Of a stretch of 14,980 nt of DNA, positions 7,056-14,000 are shown one piece after another. This stretch comes from an uncultured Variovorax sp. (GTDB taxonomy: Bacteria > Pseudomonadota > Gammaproteobacteria > Burkholderiales > Burkholderiaceae): positions 1 to 14,980 of the forward strand of contig CAMLCW010000087.1 in the NCBI GenBank assembly GCA_946478645.1. Direction: 5' to 3'. The position numbers and the translations under genes were made by a program. Every line of letters starts with the position of its first letter. Position 1 is the stretch's first letter. The notes beneath the pieces were generated by a model. The model made no database searches. It saw only the letters and a list, made by a program, of their open reading frames with translations, and was not told where the DNA came from.

Positions 7056-7206
7056 GGCCGGCCTGCGCGGCAATCGCGGTGCCTGTGCCGGGGGCGACGA
7101 GCTGCGTGCTTTTCCGACGGCCGCAGTGGGCCTCTGCCGGCGTGCGGCGCGCGCGCGGCGCCGATGCTCGGGCGATGTTGTTCCACTCGTTCCTGGAGGC
7201 AGACGC
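7056..7206. promoter_or_regulatory. Divergent intergenic region between SIR2 and zinc-hairpin genes
   Basis: A 151-nt gap expected to hold both promoters. No clear -35/-10 pair is visible. It contains GTTCC-N4-GTTCC (7180-7193), the same spaced element as in the Mn catalase/YciF gap. A good ribosome site GGAGG (7195-7199) precedes the ATG at 7207 by 7 nt. No comparable site precedes the SIR2 ATG. Confidence 0.45.
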
Positions 7207-7464
7207 ATGAACAAGGATTCGGTCAAGCAGATCCGGCCCGGCGCATTCGCCGAGTCGGTGGCCGGCGAGGAAGACCCCGGCGCATCCATCGACCTGGTGC
7301 AGCCGCCCGCGAGCGAGCCCGGCGACGAGGCACCGCGCGGCGTGCCCGGCACCGGCGAAGCCATCTGCCGCCGCTGCGGCGGCAGCGGGCGCACCGATGG
7401 CGGCGAGCGCTGCACGGAGTGCGGCGGCACCGGCAAGGTCAACGTCGGCGTGGGCGGCGGCTGA
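7207..7464 (+). CDS. Small protein with paired CxxCGGxG zinc-hairpin motif, 85 aa
   Basis: The first 50 residues are acidic and Pro/Gly-rich, probably disordered. The C-terminal third carries C-R-R-C-G-G-S-G (54-61) and C-T-E-C-G-G-T-G (69-76). Two CxxCxGxG units are half of the four found in the DnaJ zinc domain and should bind one Zn2+. There is no J domain, so it is not a DnaJ. Similar small proteins of this type are annotated as hypothetical or molecular-chaperone-like. The ATG at 7207 has GGAGG 7 nt upstream. It is divergent from the SIR2 gene, and its stop codon directly abuts the stop of the convergent F420-beta-type gene. The function is unknown. Confidence 0.8.
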   Translation: MNKDSVKQIRPGAFAESVAGEEDPGASIDLVQPPASEPGDEAPRGVPGTGEAICRRCGGSGRTDGGERCTECGGTGKVNVGVGGG

Positions 7465-7475
7465 TCAGCCGCCGC
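7454..7475. terminator. Perfect 22-nt palindrome spanning two abutting convergent stop codons
   Basis: The sequence is a perfect palindrome centred between 7464 and 7465 (core GGCGGCTGATCAGCCGCC). The central TGATCA supplies the TGA of the plus-strand gene (7462-7464) and the TGA of the minus-strand gene (7465-7467). It would form a similar GC hairpin in both transcripts, so it is a plausible bidirectional terminator, although T-tracts are absent. Confidence 0.6.
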
Positions 7476-8865
7476 GGTCGGGCACGAGCCGCGCCACCCA
7501 GGCGCCGAGCCGGCCGCGCGAATAGGCGAGCGCGTGGTAGAGCGCGAGCGCGCCGCGCGCCCAGCGCACGTAGATGGCCTCGGTGCCGGTGGCGCGGGCC
7601 CATCCGAACAGGCGCCGGCTCCAGCGCGTGATCGCCGCGCGCATGCGGTAGATGAGCTTGCGCCGCCAGGGCAGGGCGCGCGTCGGCGCCACGCGCTTTC
7701 GCGGCTGCAAGCCGCGGCGCCGCCAGCTGAGCCGGTAGGCCAGGCCCTCGCGGCGCTGGCGGAAGCCGGCCGCCTGCGTCTCGGCCAGGAAGTCGGCATC
7801 GACCGGCGCGAGTGCCAGCCGCTGCGCGCGCACCGCCTCGCTCACCATCGCATGCAGCAGCGGCGAGCGCACGATCACCACGTTGGTGCCGCGTCCGTCC
7901 GACGAGTAGGGCTCGACCCAGGCGTCGCCGAACGAGATGTCCGCGGTCTCGGCGACCACGTCGTCGCAGAAGTTGCAGGCATCGTTCTGGAAGAAGCCCG
8001 CGCCCCAGTCGCCCTCGGCGAGGTGGAACCAGTCGCGCTGCACGCGACGCCCGTCGCGCAGCACGAAGCTCGCGGTGTACCAGTTGGCGGGGCGCCGCGC
8101 GTCCTTCTGCCGGTATTCGACCTCGCGCACCTCGGCCGGCGCCACGCCCATCTGGTGGGCAAAGCTGTCGACCATGCGCGCGCTCTTCATGTGGCCGCAG
8201 AACAGCCCGAGCGTGAAGGCGATGCGCTCGCGCAGCAGCGGGTCTTCGCGGCGCAACAGCTGCACCGCCTTGATGAAGCAGGGCACGCCGACCACGGCAT
8301 AGCGCCCGGGCGCCGCGCGCATCGCCTCGAGCACCTCCGACATCTCGACCGGGTAGTAGCGCGACCTCGCGCCGCCGTGGATTTCCGCGGGCGTGCGCGA
8401 CAGCCGGTAGCGAAAGAAGCGGTCGTCGTGCGAGGGCGCGACGTGCGCCACCGCATCGACCCGGCCGGTGCGCAGCAGCTCGCTCGCGACCCAGCTGACC
8501 ATGCCACCCGAGCTGCCGTTGGCGCGGAAGTTGCCTTCCTCGGCATGGCCGACCCAGGCGCTCTCGAAACGCCCGACCCGCGCGTCGGCCTGCGCGGCCG
8601 CCGGGAACAGCGCCTCGGCAAGCTCGGTCTCGTTGCGGGCCTCGGGCGAGAACGGGCAGGTGCGCGCAAAGGCCTCGGGGCCCTGGCGCAGCCACGCGGC
8701 GCTACCGGCGGGCTGCAGTTCGCCATGGCGGTCGAGCCGCATGCGCGGCACATCGTGCCGCGGGCGCACGGCGCCTTCGCCGCGCGACTGGGCCACGCAA
8801 CTGCCGCAGCCGATGCACAGCCCCGAGCGCACCACCTCGGCCGGGACCGGGCGCACCTCAGGCAT
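7465..8865 (-). CDS. Coenzyme F420 hydrogenase/dehydrogenase beta-subunit family protein
   Basis: A 466-aa iron-sulfur flavoprotein-type protein of the FrhB family. N-terminal C-I-G-C-G-S-C (17-23) with C-P at 69-70 forms a ferredoxin-like 4Fe-4S site. Family motifs follow: SSGG (117-120), GVPCFIKAV (192-200), GLFCGHMKS (219-227) and the C-N-F-C-D-D pair (296-301) leading to ADISFGDAW (307-315). The C-terminal 120 residues are Arg-rich and probably amphipathic. The start at 8865 is set by AGGAG 7 nt upstream; it overlaps the previous gene's end by 8 nt (ATGCCTGA), implying translational coupling. FrhB homologues paired with pyruvyl transferases are common in surface-polysaccharide loci, where they may reduce or modify a sugar or its pyruvyl group. 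Beta-proteobacteria are not known for classical F420 use, so the cofactor is uncertain (possibly just FAD). Substrate unknown. Confidence 0.85.
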   Translation of the reverse strand: MPEVRPVPAEVVRSGLCIGCGSCVAQSRGEGAVRPRHDVPRMRLDRHGELQPAGSAAWLRQGPEAFARTCPFSPEARNETELAEALFPAAAQADARVGRFESAWVGHAEEGNFRANGSSGGMVSWVASELLRTGRVDAVAHVAPSHDDRFFRYRLSRTPAEIHGGARSRYYPVEMSEVLEAMRAAPGRYAVVGVPCFIKAVQLLRREDPLLRERIAFTLGLFCGHMKSARMVDSFAHQMGVAPAEVREVEYRQKDARRPANWYTASFVLRDGRRVQRDWFHLAEGDWGAGFFQNDACNFCDDVVAETADISFGDAWVEPYSSDGRGTNVVIVRSPLLHAMVSEAVRAQRLALAPVDADFLAETQAAGFRQRREGLAYRLSWRRRGLQPRKRVAPTRALPWRRKLIYRMRAAITRWSRRLFGWARATGTEAIYVRWARGALALYHALAYSRGRLGAWVARLVPDRGG

Positions 8866-10006
8866 GCACCGGCTCCTGGCCATGCACCTCGGGCGCCTCT
8901 TGCAGCGCCTGCTGCAAGTAGGCCGATGATGACGCGCGCAGCGCGGCGATGCGCGCCTCGACCGCCGCCGACGGCGGCTCCGACAGGTTCGCGTCGAACA
9001 ATGCCATGGGCGTGCCCTCGTCGGCGGTCCGGTGCTGGGCGCCGAGCAGGGCGAGCAGGTCCTGGATCTTGATGGCGCGGTAGGGCGAGTGTTCGCAGAC
9101 GAAGGGCTTGCGGTGGCGCAGCGCGAAGACGCAGCCATGGAAGAAGTTGGTCGCCACCGCATCGGCATCGGCCATGAAGCGCGCGAAATCCTCGGGCCCG
9201 GCGGTGAGCCACTGGGTGTCGGCCCAGTCGTTGCGGTAGCCGATGCTCACCAGGCGCTTGCGTCGCCGGCGCGCCCAGTCGCGCAGCCGGGCCGAGAACC
9301 AGGGGCTGAAGTTGTGGCCGTAGACAGCGACATGGCCGCCGCGCCCGCTGCGGGAAGTGCCGGCGTCCTCGGGCGGCGGCGCGAACTGCAGGCAGGGGTC
9401 GAGCACCAGCGCGGGCGCATGGCCCAGCGCCTGGCGCAGCAGCGCGCAGGCGTTGGCATCGCGCACCGAGAGGTGGTGAAAGCGGCGCAGCATGCCGGCC
9501 CAGTGCGGCGGGAGGCCGTGGCTGGCCGGGTAGTTGCCGAAGCTGGCCGCATAGGCCACGAGCCGCCGCGCGCGCAGGCCCTCGCCGAAGAAGAGCGGGT
9601 TGCCGCCATACCAGGGATGCACCAGGTTCCAGACCTCGTCGCTGCCCACGACGACGGTGCCGAAGCCTTCCATCTCCGAAGGATCGTCGAGCCGGAAGGG
9701 GCGCGAGCACGGCAGCGCCTCGAACGCTTCGAGAAACTTGCGGGTCTTCTGCGCGTACGGCCGGCGGTCGGCGGGCGGCACCGGCGTGGGCAGCACCGGG
9801 CGCAGCGCGCAGCGCCACTCGGCGCGGTCGACACGGCCCGAGCGGTGGTCGAGCAGCACCGCGCGATGGCCCATGCTGCGCAGCGCCTCGACCAGGCAGC
9901 GCGCCTGCCAGTACGAGCCGTAGTTGATGCAGCGGTGGAAGGTGAGCACGCCGATCTTCGCGGGGTGCACCGCGGCTGCCGTGGCGGGGAGAGAGGAATG
10001 CGCCAT
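8858..10006 (-). CDS. Polysaccharide pyruvyl transferase family protein
   Basis: A 382-aa protein of the WcaK/AmsJ/CsaB family, which transfers pyruvate from phosphoenolpyruvate to sugar hydroxyls as a ketal on surface polysaccharides. Visible family marks are an N-terminal K-I-G-V-L-T-F-H...N-Y-G-S-Y-W-Q-A (17-35), VGSDEVWN (120-127), AASFG (153-157), SVRD (180-183), LDPCLQF (202-208) and the C-terminal TNFFHGCVFALRHRKPFVC (286-304), resembling the S-F-H-G-x-(I/V)-F motif of the family. The ATG at 10006 has AGGA 8 nt upstream. It starts 10 nt after the DUF1264 lipoprotein gene and overlaps the F420-beta-type gene by 8 nt, so it is the middle gene of a three-gene operon. No glycosyltransferase, flippase or nucleotide-sugar gene is adjacent, so the polymer it acts on must be encoded elsewhere, or it modifies something else. 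Confidence 0.87.
   Translation of the reverse strand: MAHSSLPATAAAVHPAKIGVLTFHRCINYGSYWQARCLVEALRSMGHRAVLLDHRSGRVDRAEWRCALRPVLPTPVPPADRRPYAQKTRKFLEAFEALPCSRPFRLDDPSEMEGFGTVVVGSDEVWNLVHPWYGGNPLFFGEGLRARRLVAYAASFGNYPASHGLPPHWAGMLRRFHHLSVRDANACALLRQALGHAPALVLDPCLQFAPPPEDAGTSRSGRGGHVAVYGHNFSPWFSARLRDWARRRRKRLVSIGYRNDWADTQWLTAGPEDFARFMADADAVATNFFHGCVFALRHRKPFVCEHSPYRAIKIQDLLALLGAQHRTADEGTPMALFDANLSEPPSAAVEARIAALRASSSAYLQQALQEAPEVHGQEPVHA
8873..8877 (-). promoter_or_regulatory. Ribosome binding site of the F420-beta-type gene, inside the upstream gene
   Basis: AGGAG on the minus strand lies 7 nt before the ATG at 8865 and within the last codons of the pyruvyl-transferase gene. It selects this start over an in-frame ATG six codons upstream (8883). 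Confidence 0.7.
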
Positions 10007-10016
10007 GCCGTGGTTC

Positions 10017-10796
10017 CTAGCGGCCCGCCTGCGCACCCTTCGGGTGCTGGTGCTCGGTGCCGGTGGGATCGGCGATCTGCACCGGCGTGCCTTTCTGCCA
10101 GCTGTCGGCGCCTTCGGCGATGGGCGGCGACGCAATGTCCTCGCGCTGCTTCCTCTTCTCCGTGGAATCGACGCCGAAGCGCTTGTCGCGCTCGGCCACC
10201 ATCGCAGCGTCGATCTGGCCGTCGGCCGTGAAACCCATCATGAGCTGCGGAACGCCGATCGGCAGTTCCTTCTGCAGGTCGGTGTGCCAGGTGTGGAAGG
10301 TCTTGCCGTAGGTGCCGACGAGCTTCTTCATCAGTTCGTGTTCGGCCGCCTGCGGAATGCCCGGCGCGATGAGCTGCCCCGACTTGACCTCGTGCACATG
10401 GCTGTGCCAAAGCGCTTTTTCCTGCGGCGGCAGCGACTGGAACAGGCGCTCGCTCACGATGTACTCGACGCCCATGATCTTCGCGGTTCGCGTGTTGCCG
10501 TCGTAGATCACGCACTGGATGAGTTCCTCGTTGAGCACGGCACAGTAGTGGTGCGCCTCCATCTGGGCCTGCAGCTTGCCGCTGTAGAAGTGGAAGCCGT
10601 CGAGGTGGGCATTGAGCGCCTCGATGGGCGGCCTGTCCTGCAGCACCGCGGCCCCCTTGTCGAGCGCGGCCGTCTTGGCGCCCGTGCCGGCGCCGGGCGC
10701 TTCGACGTTCGATGCGGTGTTGCTGCCGCCGCAGCCCGCGAGCAGCGCGGCCGTGGCAAGGGTGATGGCAAGGACTGCTGGAATGGATGGGCGCAT
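10017..10796 (-). CDS. DUF1264 (OBAP-like) lipoprotein
   Basis: A 259-aa protein with a lipoprotein signal peptide: a short basic start, a hydrophobic run to residue 20 and lipobox L-L-A-G-C with Cys22 as the lipidation site, followed by a Ser/Ala/Gly linker. From about residue 57 it matches DUF1264, the family of plant oil-body-associated proteins: GFHFYSGKLQAQMEAHHYC (66-84), then QCVIYDGN, GVEYIVSERLFQ, LWHSHVHEVKSGQLIAPG, TYGKTFHTWHTD and LMMGFTADGQ. The many conserved His (HH, H-S-H-x-H, HTWH) could bind metal. It is probably anchored to the outer membrane facing the periplasm. Start 10796 has GAGG 9 nt upstream; an in-frame ATG ten codons earlier (10826) has no ribosome site and would extend the signal. 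It is the first gene of the operon with the pyruvyl transferase and F420-beta-type genes. The function is not established. Confidence 0.88.
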   Translation of the reverse strand: MRPSIPAVLAITLATAALLAGCGGSNTASNVEAPGAGTGAKTAALDKGAAVLQDRPPIEALNAHLDGFHFYSGKLQAQMEAHHYCAVLNEELIQCVIYDGNTRTAKIMGVEYIVSERLFQSLPPQEKALWHSHVHEVKSGQLIAPGIPQAAEHELMKKLVGTYGKTFHTWHTDLQKELPIGVPQLMMGFTADGQIDAAMVAERDKRFGVDSTEKRKQREDIASPPIAEGADSWQKGTPVQIADPTGTEHQHPKGAQAGR

Positions 10797-11012
10797 GGCC
10801 GAAGACCTCAAGAAGCGGATGGGCATGACCCGCGACCATGCGCCGCGCCCATGCCGCCTCGGCAAGCGGCTGTCGCGAGCGGCTGTAGGAACAGTGCGAA
10901 TCCGGCAGCGCGCATCGCAGGCTCGCGCACGGCCGCGCCAGGGGGCAGAATCGAGCCTGGAAAGCCACACGCCGACAGGCCGCAGGAGCCGCCGCGGCGC
11001 AATGACACCTTC
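10797..11012. promoter_or_regulatory. Divergent intergenic region between the lipoprotein operon and the second CheB-CheR hybrid
   Basis: A 216-nt gap between divergent genes. It contains a direct repeat of AGCGGCTGT (10865-10873 and 10878-10886), 13 nt apart start to start. GGAAC (10888-10892) follows on the plus strand; with CGCAT at 10911-10915 it faintly recalls an ECF-sigma promoter, but the 18-nt spacing is loose. No sigma-70 promoter or good Shine-Dalgarno for ATG 11013 is visible. Confidence 0.45.
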
Positions 11013-14000
11013 ATGCCAAAACCGACCACGCCCCCGCCGTCTTCTTCCAACGAAACCGCGCTCGTGCCGAGCACGCTGGACATTCCCGTGGTCGGCATCG
11101 GCGCCTCCGCAGGCGGGCTCGAAGCGCTGATCCGCTTCTTCGAGGGCATGCCACCCGAGCCCGGCATGGCTTTCGCGGTGATCCTGCACCTGTCGCCCGA
11201 GCACCAGAGCAATGCCGCGGAGATCCTGCAGCGCGCCACGTCGATGCCGGTGACGCAGGTGACCGAAGTGCTGCCGATCCGGGCCGACCATGTCTACGTG
11301 ATTCCGCCCGGCGTCGAGCTGATGATGAACGACGGCCACCTGCAGCCCGTGGCCAGCGAGCGCATCAAGGGCCGGCACGTGGCGATTGACGTGTTCTTCC
11401 GCACGATGGCCCAGGTGCACGATCGGCGCGCCGTTTGCGTGGTGATGTCGGGCACCGGCAGCGACGGAGCGGTCGGGCTCACGCGCGTGAAGGAGAACGG
11501 CGGCCTCGCGATGGCGCAATTGCCCGAGGACGCGGTGCATGACGGCATGCCGCGCGCGGCGATCGGCACCGGCATGGTCGACATCGTGTTGCCGGCCGCG
11601 CAGATGGGCCAGCGCCTGGTCGAGCACTGGCGCAATGCGAAGCGCATCCGGCTGCCCGGCGCGAACGAGCCCGCCGCGGCGGGCCAGGAGCCCGGCGGGC
11701 AGGCCGCCGCGGCGCTGGCCGAAGAAGCGCTGCAGGAGATCATGGCGCTGCTGCGCACCTACACGCGGCACGACTTTCGCCACTACAAGCGCGCCACGGT
11801 GCTGCGCCGCATCGAGCGCCGGCTGCAGGTGAACCGCGTGGCCGATCTGCCGGCGTACCGCGACTTCCTGAAGGAACATCCCGAGGAAGCCACCCCGCTG
11901 CTGCAGGACATGCTCATCAGCGTGACCAACTTCTTTCGCGACCCCGATGCCTTCGAGGCGCTCGCGCGCGAGGCGCTGCCCACGCTGGTCGAGGGCATGC
12001 AGCCGGGCGAGCAGGTGCGCGCATGGGTCGCGGGCTGCGCCACGGGCGAAGAGGCCTATTCGCTCAGCATGCTGCTGCGCGAGCGGATCGACGGGCAGTC
12101 CAAGCCGCTCGACATCCAGATTTTCGCGACCGACATCGACGAGCGCGCCATCGCCGCGGCGCGCAAGGGCCTTTATGCCCAGGGCATCGCCGAAGACATC
12201 TCGCCCTCGCGGCTGCGGCAGTACTTCGTGGCCGACCAGGACCAGTACCGCGTGGCCACCGCGGTGCGCGAGCCGGTGCTTTTCGCGCTGCACAACCTGC
12301 TGCGCGACCCGCCGTTCTCGCGGCTCGACCTGATCTGCTGCCGCAACCTGCTGATCTACCTCGACCGCGCGGCGCAGGCGCATGTGCTCGAGATGTTCCG
12401 CATCGCGCTCAAGCCCGGCGGCTACCTGTTTCTCGGCACCTCCGAATCGATCGATGCGGTCGGCAGCATGTTCACGGCCGTCGACAAGAAGAGCCGCATC
12501 TACCGCGCCAACGCGGGGCCGGCGGCTGGCCGCCAGCTGCCGCTGATCAGCGATGCGCCGCCGCAGCTCGGCAGCGCCGGCGCGATCCAGGCGCTGCGCG
12601 CGCGCAAGCGCCCCGAGCGGCCGAGCTTTGCCGAACTGCACCAGCGCGCGCTCGAGCAGTTCTCGCCACCGAGCGTGCTCATCAATGCCGAGCTCGAGGT
12701 GCTGCACCTGTCGAGCGGCGTCGGCCGCTTCCTCGAGCGTGCCGGCGGCGAGCCCTCGAACAACCTGCTGAACAACGTGCGGCCCGACCTGCGGCTCGAA
12801 CTGCGCACCGCGCTCTTCAAGGCCGGCCAGACCGACCGCAGCGTGGAGACGCGGCTGGTGCAGAAGCGCGAGGACGGACGCCAGGTGTTCCTCAACATCA
12901 CGGTGCGGCCGCTGCAGCAGGACGAGGAGGGCGCGCCGCAGCTCACGCTCGTGGTCTTCGACGAGGTCGAGGAAAGCATGCGCCCCGAAGGCGGCGAGCC
13001 CGCGCACGCCGCGCGCGAGCTGCTGATCGGGCAGATGGAGGACGAGGTGCGCCAGCTCAAGATGCACCTGCAGGAGACCATCGAGAGTTCCGAGACCTCG
13101 AACGAGGAGCTCAAGGCCTCCAACGAGGAGCTGCAGGCGATCAACGAGGAGCTGCGCTCGGCCACCGAAGAGCTCGAGACCAGCAAGGAAGAGCTGCAGT
13201 CGATGAACGAGGAGCTCGTCACCGTCAACTACGAGCTCAAGATGAAGGTCGAGGAGCGCGGCCACATCAACGACGACCTGCAGAACCTGATCGCCTCGTC
13301 GGAGATCGCCACCGTGTTCGTGACGCGCGGCATGCACATCAAGCGCTACACGCCGCATGCGAGCAGCCTGTTCAACCTGATTCCGTCCGACATCGGCCGC
13401 TCGCTGTTCGACATCACGAGCCGGCTCGACTACCCCGAGCTCGCGAGCGACACCGCTTCGGCCTTCAAGGACCTGCGCACCACCGAGCGCCACGTCACGA
13501 GCGTGGACGGCCGGCACTTCCTGGCGCGCATCCTTCCGTACCGCACGGCCGAGGACAAGATCGAGGGCGCGATCCTCAATTTCTTCGACATCACCGACCT
13601 GCATTCCGCCGAGGAGCGGCTGCGCGCGGGCGAGGAGCGGCTGCGGCTGGTGGCGGCCACCACGCGCGACTTCGCGATCATCACCACCGACGAGGAAGGC
13701 CTGATCACCACCTGGAACGCGGGCGCCCAGCGCATCTTCGGCTACGCCGAAGACGAGATGCTGCGCCAGCCCATGGCGACGATCTTCACCGCCGAAGACC
13801 GCGCGCGCGGCGTACCCGAAGGCGAGATGCGGCGCGCGCTCGAACTCGGCCGCGCCGAGGACGAGCGCTGGCACCTGCGCAAGGACGGCAGCCGCTTCTT
13901 CTGCAGTGGCGTGACGACGCCGCTCGACCTCTCCACGGGGTGCGGCTTTGCCAAGATTGCGCGCGACATGACGGGCACCAAGCAGCACGAGCTCGCGCAG

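Noticed and set aside
6099..7631. A 510-codon plus-strand open frame over the SIR2 gene
   Set aside because: It has no domain signature, while the opposite strand encodes the SIR2 motifs; it also overlaps two other supported genes.
7534..9072. A 512-codon plus-strand open frame
   Set aside because: It is a shadow of the F420-beta-type and pyruvyl-transferase genes on the minus strand.
13033..13260. Short repeats rich in GAGGAGCT that resemble a DNA repeat array (also at about 680-830)
   Set aside because: They encode the N-E-E-L units of the coiled coil between CheR and PAS domains; the periodicity is at protein level.
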